NCBI RefSeq assembly: GCF_001911425.1
Contig: NZ_MPPL01000001.1
Coordinates: 3,305,283-3,369,282, forward strand
From: Mucilaginibacter polytrichastri
GTDB lineage: Bacteria > Bacteroidota > Bacteroidia > Sphingobacteriales > Sphingobacteriaceae
Length of the DNA: 64,000 nucleotides
Direction: 5' to 3'
Part shown: piece by piece, positions 44,352-56,300 of the stretch
Numbering within the stretch: the first letter of the stretch is position 1
Layout of the letters: the number at the start of each line of letters is the position of its first letter
Position numbers and translations under genes: made by a program
Notes under the pieces: generated by a model
Databases searched by the model: none
What the model was told of the DNA's origin: nothing
What the model saw: the letters and a program-made list of their open reading frames with translations, nothing else

Positions 44352-44808
44352 CAGACTAGCGCAAGTAAATAATTGAATTAATATTTATTTTTCTAGAAGG
44401 GCTGTCAATAGACAACTTTTATGAACAAGGCGATACCAGTTTAGGATAGTGAACCGATTACCCGAACAATTTTGTCCTGCCCTCCTTATATTTCATAATT
44501 ATCCTGCTTAATTAAAGTGTAAAACCGAGTTACGTATTGAATTTATTTAATGTATCAAATGTGTATGAATATATTGAAAGAAATTAAAAAAGCGAATTAG
44601 AAAACTAACGTTTATCCATCAATGCACGTCAAAAAAAATCGTTAATGATTATTATTTAAACCATTACGAAATTTTTTTAAAAAAATAAATTTATCCCTCA
44701 AAATTTAACAAATTGGACTGGTTATTGAAACAATTTCTGTAGACGTGTATGATGTGCAAGAAAGGATAGTGAGTCGCTATCATTTCTTTAAAATTCCTTT
44801 CTATAATT
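44352..44808. other. Intergenic region between PUL2 and the rsbQ-like gene
   Basis: This AT-rich stretch has no plausible coding frame. It holds a short stem (GCTGTC, AATA, GACAAC at 44401-44416) followed by TTTT, possibly a weak terminator for PUL2. A 10-bp direct repeat (AGGATAGTGA at 44443 and 44763) and the stem at 44758-44788 lie before the next gene. No promoter consensus was recognised. Confidence 0.5.
44758..44788 (+). promoter_or_regulatory. Leader hairpin upstream of the rsbQ-like gene
   Basis: A 12-bp inverted repeat with one mismatch (AAGAAAGGATAG, 7-nt loop, CTATCATTTCTT) ends 20 bp before the start codon at 44809. It could be a leader structure or an operator. One repeat of AGGATAGTGA found 320 bp upstream is part of the left arm. 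Confidence 0.55.
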
Positions 44809-45624
44809 ATGGTTGATATAATACAAAGAAACAATGTTAGTGTAACAGGCTGTGGAGACCAAACGATGATTTTCGCTCATGGTTTTGGTTGTAACCAAAA
44901 TGTATGGTTGCCTGTAATACAGGCACTGGAATCCGACTTTAGATGTGTCCTGTTCGATTATGTAGGTGCCGGAAATTCGGATCTAAGTGCGTATGATAAG
45001 CATAAGTATGCTACATTAGACGGATATGCAAAGGATGTTTTGGATATCTGTGAAGCACTGGCAATCGAAGCACCTGTTTTTGTGGGACATTCTGTTAGTG
45101 CCATGATTGGTGTACGAGCCGCATTATTAAAACCCGGCTATTTCAGTAAAATGATTTTTGTATCCCCGTCTCCCTATTACATTAACGATGGTGAATATAT
45201 TGGAGGTATGGAAGAATCTGATCTGTTAGATTTATTAAGTATGATGGATAATAATTATTTGGGCTGGTCATCTGCTATTGCCCCTCTGGTTATGGGAAAT
45301 GCTGACAAGCCTGAACTAGGGGAAGCGCTTACTGCCAACTTTTGTTCAACCGATCCAAATATTGCCAAGGAATTTGCCCGGGTAACTTTTCTGTCTGACA
45401 GCAGGCCCGACCTTCAAAAGCTGGAAGTTCCAAATTTTACGCTCCAATGTTCTGATGACATGCTTGCACCTTTGGCGGTAGGTAATTATATTTACAAACA
45501 TACAGCAAACAATACGCTAACTATTTTAGAAGCAACAGGACATTGCCCGCATTTGAGCGCCCCTCAGGAAACAATAGAAGCCATAAAATCCTACGTTAGT
45601 GTTCCGTTAATGGAATACTGCTAA
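44809..45624 (+). CDS. RsbQ-like alpha/beta hydrolase
   Basis: This 271-aa protein has no signal peptide, so it is cytoplasmic. It matches RsbQ of Bacillus subtilis in many blocks: FAHGFGCNQNVWLPV, VLFDYVGAGNSDLSAYD, LDGYAKDVLDICEAL, VFVGHSVSAMIGV, FVSPSPYYIND, and LQCSDDMLAP followed by GHCPHLSAP. The catalytic triad is Ser95, Asp217 and His245. RsbQ is a hydrolase-fold sensor needed by the PAS-domain phosphatase RsbP in the stress-sigma pathway; plant KAI2 and D14 receptors are relatives. The next gene (1-bp gap) encodes a PAS protein, as in the rsbQP pair. A ligand is unknown. Confidence 0.92.
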   Translation: MVDIIQRNNVSVTGCGDQTMIFAHGFGCNQNVWLPVIQALESDFRCVLFDYVGAGNSDLSAYDKHKYATLDGYAKDVLDICEALAIEAPVFVGHSVSAMIGVRAALLKPGYFSKMIFVSPSPYYINDGEYIGGMEESDLLDLLSMMDNNYLGWSSAIAPLVMGNADKPELGEALTANFCSTDPNIAKEFARVTFLSDSRPDLQKLEVPNFTLQCSDDMLAPLAVGNYIYKHTANNTLTILEATGHCPHLSAPQETIEAIKSYVSVPLMEYC

Positions 45625-45625
45625 T

Positions 45626-46261
45626 ATGAAAAACCCAATTGATTACGAAGTTTTATATGAAAACGCAGCTTGCGGGATGATCACTTTTCAGCCTGATGGC
45701 CGGATAGTATATGCAAACCATACTTTGCTAAATTGGACAGGTTATGACGAGACAGCAATAAAAACAAAAAAATTCCCCGAACTTCTGCACAAAGGCGGTA
45801 ACCTATACTACCACCTCTTTATTCTGCCCTTGCTTCAAATGCATTCGGCAGTAAATGAAATCAATCTGGAGATACGGACGCCTTCTGGAAGCCTCCCTGT
45901 GTTATTCAGCGCAGTAACAGGTGAATTAAGGGAAGTGGAAGGAAAAGTTATCAATGGAATTATCTTTAAGATAGCAGAGCGAAAAAAATTTGAAGCAGAA
46001 TTATTGAACGAAAAAAACAAGGCAAAAGGCGAGCATGAAAATCAAAGCCTGGTTTTAAGGGAGGTTGCTTACAATCAATCACACCTGGTACGGGCTCCTT
46101 TAGCCAGCATATTAGGTTTGATTAGCTTATTGGAAGAGAATGATGAAGTAAACCCTGATAACAAAGCAATTATAAAAATGTTAAATATAAGCGCATCGAA
46201 TCTGGATAAGGTGATCACAAACATTATAACACTGTCTGCTAAGGGACAAGGAGGCTTATAA
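45626..46261 (+). CDS. PAS-domain protein with histidine-kinase DHp motif but no ATPase domain
   Basis: This 211-aa protein has an N-terminal PAS domain (residues about 5-115: YENAACGMITFQPDGRIVYANHTLLNWTGYDE and GSLPVLFSAVTGELREVEGKVINGIIFKI). A coiled linker (RKKFEAELLNEKNKAKGEHENQSL) leads to a DHp segment, QSHLVRAPLASILGLISLLEE, with the phosphoacceptor His153. It ends about 55 residues later. No HATPase_c (N/G1/G2 boxes) follows, and the next 400 bp has no open extension. It could be a phosphotransfer intermediate or an inactive sensor acting by binding. It pairs with the RsbQ-like gene 1 bp upstream. Confidence 0.88.
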   Translation: MKNPIDYEVLYENAACGMITFQPDGRIVYANHTLLNWTGYDETAIKTKKFPELLHKGGNLYYHLFILPLLQMHSAVNEINLEIRTPSGSLPVLFSAVTGELREVEGKVINGIIFKIAERKKFEAELLNEKNKAKGEHENQSLVLREVAYNQSHLVRAPLASILGLISLLEENDEVNPDNKAIIKMLNISASNLDKVITNIITLSAKGQGGL

Positions 46262-46658
46262 CATTACCCTTAATTAGCTTTTGTAGCATGGTTGAAAAGT
46301 TCGTTATTGCCTCAAGTCAATTCGGCATAATTGCCCTGCTCTTTTATCGCATATAAAGCATTCTCTGTTCACTGGGCAATATCCCCAAAGCGCTGTTCTT
46401 CGCTAGCCAATTTGAAAACCTTTGAATTACATGCGCTGGCTTGCTTGCAGTTCCGTTTCAAAGCGCTACTCTTCATTAATGTACAGAAACATCAAGAGGA
46501 GCAGATAACCAAAATCGATTAGTATATATTTGTTAAGCCATAGAACATTGTGCACTCAAAACATTTATAAATGAATAGTGAGCCTTCAATTTTATCAGGC
46601 TACCCAACCTATTTTTTATATTCAGCAATGTATAATTTAAACTCAATCTGCACGTCAA
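46262..46658. other. Intergenic region with possible gene relic
   Basis: This 397-bp stretch has no convincing gene. On the minus strand a broken frame (about 46420-46270) reads protein-like text such as KVFKLASEEQRFGDIAQ and ENALYAIKEQGNYAEL separated by stops, which may be a decayed gene. A plus-strand 63-codon ORF at 46331-46522 has unlikely composition. No terminator or promoter signal stands out. Confidence 0.3.
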
Positions 46659-47369
46659 TTAATTAACTTTAAACTGGTAGATAACAGATTGCGACGTATT
46701 TCCAGCTGTATCTTTTGTTACTATTTTCCAATAGTATGTTATTGTACTGGAAACGTCCACATCATATTTACTATCCATTAAACCGCTTTTAAATAGTATA
46801 GGCGTAGTAGTGGTACCAAAGTAAAGGTCATAGCCGCTAATATCATTATCTACATCGGCCCCATTCCAGTTCAATGTTACTTTGCCGTTATTGGCAGAAA
46901 CACTCAACATTTGAGTTGGCGATATAGCCTCTGCAGGATATGGGGCATAAGAGGTTTTACCTGGCCCTGCGTTATAGAACTTCCACGTATCACTAACTGC
47001 AACATCGGTACTTTGAAATGATAGAGACTTAACAGACCATAAATATGGTGTAGCAATATCTAAAACGACATCCTGCTGAATACTGGTGGTGGTTTGTGTG
47101 GTTGCAACGCCAGTTAACAAGTTTTTGACGTTAATTTCATACTTATCTGCATTTGCCGCGGCATTCCATTTAAGCGTAACGGTACTTTGCACAGCTGAAA
47201 TTACTATGCCCTGTGTACAAAGTGCATTTTGGGCCGGAAAAACCAACACGGCCTTCACCGGTGCCGCCACTGGTACAGGGTCTGTATCATTATTCCCACC
47301 ACCGCCGCATGCGGCAAGCATCAGTGAAAATATGGCGATTGTATAAATTAAATAGCGTTGTTTTTTCAT
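46659..47369 (-). CDS. Lipoprotein with two FN3/Ig-like domains
   Basis: This 236-aa protein has lipobox LAAC (near residue 21, followed by GGGGNNDTDP), which in Bacteroidota is typical of a surface-exposed lipoprotein linker. Two FN3-like units follow: about 45-130 (STVTLKWNAAANADKYEINVKN, TPYLWSVKSLS) and 140-236 (GKVTLNWNGADVDNDISGYDLYFG, ITYYWKIVTKDTAGNTS). It starts 4 bp before the end of the giant gene upstream (ATGA overlap), so it is translationally coupled. It may anchor or cap the giant protein at the cell surface (inference). Confidence 0.85.
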   Translation of the reverse strand: MKKQRYLIYTIAIFSLMLAACGGGGNNDTDPVPVAAPVKAVLVFPAQNALCTQGIVISAVQSTVTLKWNAAANADKYEINVKNLLTGVATTQTTTSIQQDVVLDIATPYLWSVKSLSFQSTDVAVSDTWKFYNAGPGKTSYAPYPAEAISPTQMLSVSANNGKVTLNWNGADVDNDISGYDLYFGTTTTPILFKSGLMDSKYDVDVSSTITYYWKIVTKDTAGNTSQSVIYQFKVN

Positions 47370-50300
47370 TGCTTGATTATTTTATAAACCGACTCTTTTC
47401 CATCTGCGATAATATGTATGGAATAAAACCCTGTTGTAAGTGTACTGGCATCGATACTAACCACCCCTGAAGTATTATTATATGTTTGATTATATCTTAA
47501 CCGGGCATCAGAAAAACCATAGATTTTGATATCGCAGATTTTAATATTTGCACTGCCTAAGTTAACGTACAAAATATTGTTAAACGGGTTAGGATAAGGC
47601 GCCTGTTCATCTTTGGTATTTATCACCTGGTCAACTGTTCCCTGGCATGGCTTATCTGTGCTAACAGATAGCTTATTCCCACCTTTAATAAGTGGCAGCG
47701 TAATAGAATTACTATGCGTGGTATATAATGCCCCATTAAGCTGTATGTTATACACATCACTTCCGTTCAGGCTTAGGGTTACTGTGTTTACAGACTTATT
47801 AACCGTAGCATACAATGCCAGGTCTTTAGGTTCGGTAATCACCAAATCATAACATTGATTGAAATTTGCAACACCCCCGGCGGTGATACAAACATTATAA
47901 GTACCCGGCGAAAGCTGATCAATGGTAACATCTCCGGTAAAACTATACGTTTTGTTTAGCCCGTTACTGGTTAATGTTGCGGTGTAATTTAACTTTTGTA
48001 CAGGTGATATGGTAATCATACCATTGTTTGAGCCTTTACAGGTTACACTGGTAGTGGATATTTTGAAATTAGTTGCCGGTACAGTAATGGTAAGTTTACC
48101 CGTTTTATAAACAAAACTATAATTATTGGATACTGCCCCCGACGGAACCAAATCATACACACCTTCTGCTGATGTATTATCTGCAGTGGTAGATATGGTG
48201 GGTAAAGTATTCAGACTGCTTTGACTATCGCCATTTACAAAACCACTATAGCTTACTGTTAAAGCCGGATTATTTTGCCCGTATGCACGGGTTTGATCAT
48301 TAGCGGTGATGGCAAGCGATGCTTTGCTAATAATAAATGGTGTGCTTGTGAAGGTAAGTTTATAATTTGCATTTAGGGCTAATGTACCTTGAGCAATTTT
48401 ATAAGAACCAGCTGCTTCACCAGCTGCTCTTGCTATGCTGCCCGAAAACTGGTCGTCGTTTACAAGGCGCCCGCTGGTAACCTGGTAGGTAAATACAGGA
48501 TCACTATCGCCATATGTTTTGCTAAAATCATTTGCCTTAACCGCAACCTGAAGCGGGCTTATTATTAACTTTTGTGCAACGTTAACAGCTGGCAGGTAAT
48601 TAATGCTGCCTGCCTGTGAAGCTGTGATATTAACAACACCGGCACCAATTATATGAACCTTACCACCAACAATAGATGCAACCGCAGAGTTATCTCCGCT
48701 ATAAATTATTGTATTATCCGGATTATTGCTTGATGCAGCAGGCGTAAAGTCGGCGTCGCCATAAGTAGCATAAGCATCTGGTGCTAAAGTGATAACCTGT
48801 TGTGGTATTTTTCTAACATTCAGGTTAATTTTAAATTGGCCTGCACCAGTTACATTGTATGCGGAAACAGTATAGTCCGTAGCCGTTGAAAGTTCTGTAG
48901 CAGTGCCGCTTATAATACCTGTAGTTTGGTCAAATGCTAGCCCTGCCGGTAATTTGGCCGAGATGGTATAACCCGTAAGCGTTAAAGTTCTGAGCAGCGA
49001 ATTTTGTAAATCTGCAATAATAAGCCTCCCCGAGTTATCAAACAGCAACCCGTGAGGCTGCCCAAAAGTAGCAGCGGTACCAATTCCGTTGGCAGCACCT
49101 TGTGTATCTGTACCCGCTATTGTTGTTACAATTCCATCAGCCGTAATTTTTCTAATCCGGTTACTGGTGGCTGCGTATAGGTTATCATTAATGTCAATAG
49201 CAAGCGCAACTGGCGCCATAACCCCGGCTTCGGTTCCGGTACCATCTTTATTTGCGGTTAAACCATTACCTGTAAAAATACTTATCGTACCGGATGGCGT
49301 TATTTTCCTGATCAGGTTATTGGCATAATCTGTTACGAATAAATTTCCCCGGCTATCTGTAACTATACCTGAAATAAAAGAATCGCCCCCTGCATTAGGT
49401 ATGGTTGCTACAGTAGTGATCATACTGGTCGAAACATTAATTTTTCTGATTTTAGCCCCGCCTTTTTCACTTACATATAAATTACCGGCTGCATCAATAG
49501 TTATGGCATCGGGCGCATTTAAGCTGGCAAAATAAGTGTAGCCATCAATTGACGACGCATAGCCTGTGCCTGCATATGTACTCACATATCCTGATGGTGA
49601 GATCTTTCTTATTAAATTATTTCCGCGATCTGCTACATACAGGTTTCCTGAAGCATCGGCAACTATACCACTAGGGTTTCTAAATTTGGCAAGCTGACCG
49701 GCACCATCTGCCAACCCGTTGTTAGTATTTCCGGCAAAGGTGCTAACAACACCTGCCGGGGTTATTTTTCTGATAAGCCCGTATTGCGAATCAAGTGCGT
49801 AAATATTGCCGTCTATGCTGCTTGTTAAACCAGCCAGTGTACCAAAAGACGCAGCTACGCCAACTCCATCAGCATATCCGCGTACACCTTGCGAACCCGC
49901 AAGCGTTGTTGTTTGAGCATATACTGTAGCCGGTACTGGCCCCCCTGTGTTTTTCGGAGATATATTTCCGGCTGATTGATTAATGCCTAATGCCACAGGC
50001 GTATCGTAAGTGATGTTTGGTGCTGGCAATGCAAGCACTTCAAGCGCGAGTGTGGTATTACTCATGCCAGAAACATTGGCAGCAATTACAGGGTAATTAT
50101 TAGCCGCGGTTACATTACTGGTTATACCGGTTATAGTTCCTGTTGTGCCATCAAAAACTAATCCGGCGGGCAATGGCTGGCTAAGCTGATAACCATTAAG
50201 TAATATTCGCCTTAAAGTATTATTACCAAAATCTGTAACAAGTAACGCCCCGTCTGTTGCAATTGTAATACCGGTTGGCCTGTTAAAACTCGCATTTAAA

Positions 50301-53300
50301 CCCACACCATCGTTAAATCCGCTTACTCCTTTTCCGGCTATTGTTGTTACTACGGCATCAGGCGTTACTTTTCTAATCAGATTAGTGCTCTGATCTGTAA
50401 CATATAAATTATCGTTATTGTCAATAACAATAGATGTTGGACGATAAAATCTGGCTGCAGAACCGATACCATCTTTACTTTCCCAAATACTGGAGATGGC
50501 TCCGGCAAAAGTTGTTACTACACCTGCCGGGGTAATTTTCCTAATCATATTGTTATAATTATCTGCAATAAAGAAATTGCCTTTACTGTCTGCAGCAATA
50601 CCAGTAGGGTTATAAAAACTGGCACTGGTACCCGTACCATCTTTGCTACCACCATAAACACCATCACCCGCAAATGTGGTAACCGTACCGTCAGGCGTTA
50701 CTTTCCTTATTAAGCTTCCGCCTTGTTCGGCTACATATAAATTATCATTTGCATCCGCTATAATACCGTAAGGGTAATAGAACCCCGCTGCCGACCCTTT
50801 TCCGCTATGCGAATTTGCATTGAGGTTACCAGCCAGGGTAGACACCATGCCATCAGGTGTTATTTTCCTGATCATGTTGTTATACCTGTCTGTTACATAA
50901 ACATTTCCGTAACTATCAAGCGCAACACCACTTGGGTTGTTAAACATCGCAACAGCAGCAGGGCCATCATAAAATCCGGCTGTGCCATTGCCCGCAAGCG
51001 TACTTACAACCCCATCTGGCGTAATTTTACGGATCATATTATTTGCCTGGTCGGCGATGTATATGTTGCCAACATTATCAGTAACAATGCCTGCCGGATT
51101 ATTAAAGCGTGCATCAGTTAGCACCCCATCTATATTTCCCGATTGGATATTACCTGCTATAGTTGTTGTGTTGCCAAAGATAACTGCCGGAACAGCCCCC
51201 CCGGTATTAGCGGGCCCAATGTTAACCTGTGTATAAGTATAAACTTTTGATGGCAGGTAACTGATGGCCGGTGCAGGATCTGCCGTTACAGTAATAGTTA
51301 ACTTAGTACTGCTTGTGCCCGAAGCATTATTTGCAGTAATCATATAATCTGTGGCAGGCATAGCCTTTTTAGGGGTACCGGTAATTATACCAGTGTTAAC
51401 ATCGAAACTTAAGCCTCGAGGGAGTGGCTTATCAATAGCATACCCGGTTAAATGAACTTTACTAATAAGGTGCCCATCATACTCAGCTACAATTAAAGCA
51501 TCCTGGTTATTGGTGAGCGTTAAACTTACCGGGCCATTAAATCCGGCTGCTGTACCAATCCCTGAAACCGAGGCTGCCGTACCATTGCCCGCGATGGTTG
51601 TTACTGTACCGTCGGTTGTTATCTTCCTGATCACATGGCCATGATAATCTGATACATACAGGTTACCTATTTTATCTGCAATAATGCATGTTGGGTAATT
51701 AAAGCTTGCAGCAGTTAATTTTCCATCAACCGAGGCCGCTGTACCACTGCCTGCAAAAGTAGAGACTAAGCCAGCCGGTGTGATTTTTCGGATCAGGTTA
51801 TTTTTTGTATCAGCAACATATAAATTACCGTCAATGTTGGCGGTTACAGCGTCGGGATTATAAAAGGTAGCTGCGGTACCTGCACCATTGGCAGCACCCA
51901 TTGTACCATTACCGGCAAATGTAGTAACAACCCCGGCAGGTGTTACTTTACGTATAGCATTATTCTGCTGATCAGCTACATACATATTATCATTCTTATC
52001 CATTGAGAACTGATAACTGCCATGGAATAATGCACCGGCGCCTGTGCCATCCTGTAGCCCATAGTTATTACTGCCAACAAATGTAGTTTCCTGCCCATTA
52101 GCTATTTTTATAATACGGTTATTGCCATCACTGCCCGGCCAGTTTGAACCAACACCAATAAATAATTCATCTTTTGAGTTGATAGCCAGGCCGATCGGGT
52201 CATCTAATGAGGCGGGAAAATCAGAATGGTTATAAAAAGAGGAACCGGCATAGGTACTTACAATACCAGCCGGACTGATCTTTCTCACTAAATTATCAAT
52301 ACGATGAGTTACATATATATTATTAGCAGCATCAACAGCCAAACCCGAAGGATATTTAAATGCCGCAACATCAGCCGGGCCGTCTATATAATCATATTGG
52401 CCGATACCGGCAATCCGGCTTACGCTTCCATATCCGCCCGTAGGTATGCCGCCACCACTGTTAGCAGGCACTAACGGCGCTATAATAACGCCGGCAGTAA
52501 AAGTTTGACTGGCCGCATAACTAATTTGTGGTTTTTCCGGATATGCTACAGAAAGGTTGATAGTTGTTGCACTGCTTCCATTACTGTTATACCCTGTAAC
52601 GGTATATGTTTTGGCAGGCATCACCTCATTTGCAGTGCCGCTTATTTTACCGGTTTTACTATCAAAATTCAATCCTGACGGCAAAGCCAGATCTATGACA
52701 TAGCCTGTTAACACAACTTTTCGCACTTGCTGATTAGCCGACACATATAAGTTACCAGACGCCTGGTCATAACAAATAGCGATAGGCGCAGAGAAAGCCG
52801 CTATTGTGCCAACTGCATTGACCAGAAGATTGGAACCATTACCCGCCAGCACAGTTGCTATGCCCGCAGATGAAATTTTCATGATCTTATTGACAGACCA
52901 GTCTGCTACATAGATATTCCCTGCTCTATCCATAGCCAGTGCATTTCCATTATAAATGTAGCCGCCACTGCTGTTTGGCCCGCTTGGGGTGCCTGCAAAA
53001 AAAGTAGTAACTACCCCAGAAGGCGTAACTTTCCGGATGAGATGGTTACCCGAGTCACCTACGTATAAATTACCGCTTGCATCCACACAAATACCACTTG
53101 GATAATTAAAGCTTGCCGCCGTACCGGTACCGTTTGCCGAACCCGAAATACCACTCCCCGCCAGCGTGCTAACAATACCATCAGGTGTAATTTTCCGCAC
53201 AGTGTTTGATGACTGATCTATCACATACAGATTTCCTACGGCATCAATTGTAATGTTATTAGGTGTAGCAAAAGAAGCCGCCACGCCAACACCATCCACC

Positions 53301-56300
53301 GACCTGTTATCAGTATTACCTGCAAAGGTGCTTACCACACCTGCCGGCGTAATTTTACGGATCACATTATTGCCCTGATCTAACACATAAAGGTTGCCAT
53401 CCCTATCAATGGTTAAATCCTTTGGCCTGCTAAACGTGGCAGTGGCCGCACTACCATTATTTAGGCCGTAATTCCCATTTCCGGCAAAATTGGTTACTAC
53501 ACCGGCAGGCGTAATTTTACGGATTAAATTCAAACTCTGGTCTGCTATGTAAATGTTCCCGGCTTGGTCTGTTACAAGTCCGGCAATGGCGTTATAGAGA
53601 TATGGATTACTTACCGGCGCCGGAAAATTAGCGCCAATGGCCACTGTTGACACCATTGAATAAACAACCGGTTCAATAGCAGTCCCGCTGTTACTTGGCT
53701 GCAGATCCGTGATAGCCTTACCGGCTGTATACGTACTCACATTTCCATAACTTATTTGGGGAGCCGCAATAAAGTTAAAGCCGGTAATGTTGCCACTACC
53801 ATAAGCATTATTAACTACAACACTGCCCGATGCCGTACCCGGAGCCAAAGTAGCGACAATGGATGTTGGCGAAGTAACAGTGTAAGACAATGCCGCCACA
53901 CCACCAAAGCTTACACTTGTAGCTCCGATAAAATTGTTGCCGGTTATAGTAACTACTGTGTTTGCGTTTGCCGAAGTTGGTGTTATTGCTGTAATTGCCG
54001 GTGCTACCAGGGGCACCCCCACATCAATTTTGATAGTTGCCAATCCCGATCCGGCACTGTTAATAGCACTAATTGTATAATTTGTTGCCGGTGAAATGAC
54101 GGTTGGTGTACCGCTAATAGTCCCTAAGTCGGAAATTGACAAACCAGCAGGAAGTATAGGAGTTACCTGGTAACCAACAATCGCTATTTTTCTGATAGCA
54201 TTATTCCCCTTATCAGCAACGTACAAATAGTTATTGGCAAACCTGATGTCCCAGGGATTTTTGAAACTTGCCAACGTGCCAACTTTATCAGTCAGCGCAC
54301 CTACGCCTGTGCCTGCAATAGTACTTACAACGCCCTGCGGTGTAATTTTTCTAATAGTGTGATTACTAACGTCGGCAACGTATAAGTTACCTACCATATC
54401 TGAAGTAATTCCCTGGGGATTATAAAATGTAGCAGCTGTGCCGTTTCCATCAGCATTACCTTGTTGAAAACTCCCTGCAAGTGTGCTTATCCCTGCAGGC
54501 GTAATTTTTTTTATTAAATTATAATCGGTTATATAAATGTTGTCATAATTATCAATCGTGATACCCTTGGGGCTTGCGAAACCGGCATTAGCAAGCGGGT
54601 TATCAGAACCTCCAATATTGCCGGCAATTGTAGAAACAATACCATCGGTGGTTATTTTCCGGATACGGTAGCTTCCGGCATCAACCACAAATAGGTTTCC
54701 TTCTGTATCAAAAGCTAACCCGGTGATATTAATAAATGATGCAGAACCGGATGCTCCATCGTTAAACACAGCGGTACCATCGCCCGCAAATGTACTTACA
54801 ACCCCTGTCGGCGTTACTTTTCTAATCTTGTGATTCCCGGCATCAGCAACAAATAAATTTCCGGCTTTATCTATTGCCATTGCATTTATGAGTTGAAAAC
54901 CGGCGGCGGTGCCTGCACCATCGGTACTTGCTGCTGTTGTGCTGCCCGCAAATACAGTGGTTACTCCGGCCGGGGTAGTTTTTCGTATAAGCGTATTTTC
55001 TGCGCTGTAAGCATTGCCTATGGCATCAATAACTACTGCCACCGGCTGATTAATATTGGCAGAGCTTTGTGTTTCGGTACTGCCTGCAATAGACTTTACC
55101 TGCATATATATGGCCTCTGGCACGGCGCTGCCGTTATTAGTTACGTTAATTGCTGTTGCAGCAACACCAGCTTTAAAACTCGCGGTTGCAGGGTAACTGA
55201 TAGCCGGCGCAGCAGCATAAGCAAACCCCGAAGCTGTAGCCGAACCATAACTATTGATTACTTTAACACTGTTGCCCTGCGCCCCCGCCGGGACAATAGC
55301 CTTTATAGTTGTTGAAGAAACAACCGTATATGGCGATACACTAACACCGCCAATCTGAACGCCCGAAGCATCCGTAAAATTACTTCCGGTTATGGTTATC
55401 GCATTACCGGGGGTGGCCGTTGTGGGTGCAAATAGTGTAATGGACGGTGCAACTGCCGGTATCTTTACCTCAAAGCTTATGGTGGATGTGCTGCTGCCGT
55501 AAATATTGCTGCCGGTTATTTTATAAGACTTTGAACCAGACGAGGCCGTTGGGATACCACTTATTACACCGGTAGCCCCATCTAAATTAAGGCCTTCAGG
55601 TAAAGCCGGGCTAATCGTATAACCCGTTTGAACAACTTTTCTTATCGCATAATTGTAGGCATCACTAACATACAGGTTTCCGTCTGCTCCTATTGTAATG
55701 CTGTACGGATAATTGAACCCTGCATCTGAACCAACTCCATCTGTTAATCTCTTATTGCCGTTGCCTCCGGCTACGGTGCTCACCATCCCATCCGGGCTGA
55801 TTTTACGGATGCGCTGATTGCCTTGATCTGCCACAAAAAGATTTCCAAAACCATCTGCCACTATAGCACTTGGGTTGCTAAACTTTGCGTCTGCAACCGG
55901 GCCGTCCGCATAACCATTAACACTGCCCGCTACGGTTGTAACGTTTCCGGAAGGAGTTATTTTTCTGATCCTGTTACCATTTACTTCAGTTACATACAAA
56001 TTATCTGAAGCATCAAATGCTAACCCGGATGGGGTTGAAAAAATAGCTGCTGCACCCACACCATCTGTACTTGTTCCATAAGTTCCCCCGGCAAAAGTGG
56101 TTACCTGTCCATCGGGTGTAATTTTGCGTATGGCATTGTTATACATATCCGATACATACAAATTACCCTTTACATCAAAAGCAAGCCCTGTAGGTGAATT
56201 AAAATTTGCGCTGGCAGCACTTCCGTTGGTAAATCCCTGCGCATTTCCTGCAAATGTGGTTACCGTTCCATCTGGTGTTATTTTTCTTATCCTATTATTT

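Noticed and set aside
46331..46522. 63-codon plus-strand ORF after the PAS gene
   Set aside because: Unlikely composition (Cys/Ser/Phe-rich, no domain), and the better protein-like text is on the other strand and broken by stops.
53756..55315. Cys-rich plus-strand ORFs (53756-54094 and 54893-55315)
   Set aside because: They lie entirely inside the giant minus-strand gene, have extreme Cys/Ser/Tyr composition from reading the reverse complement of NHL blades, and lack any domain.
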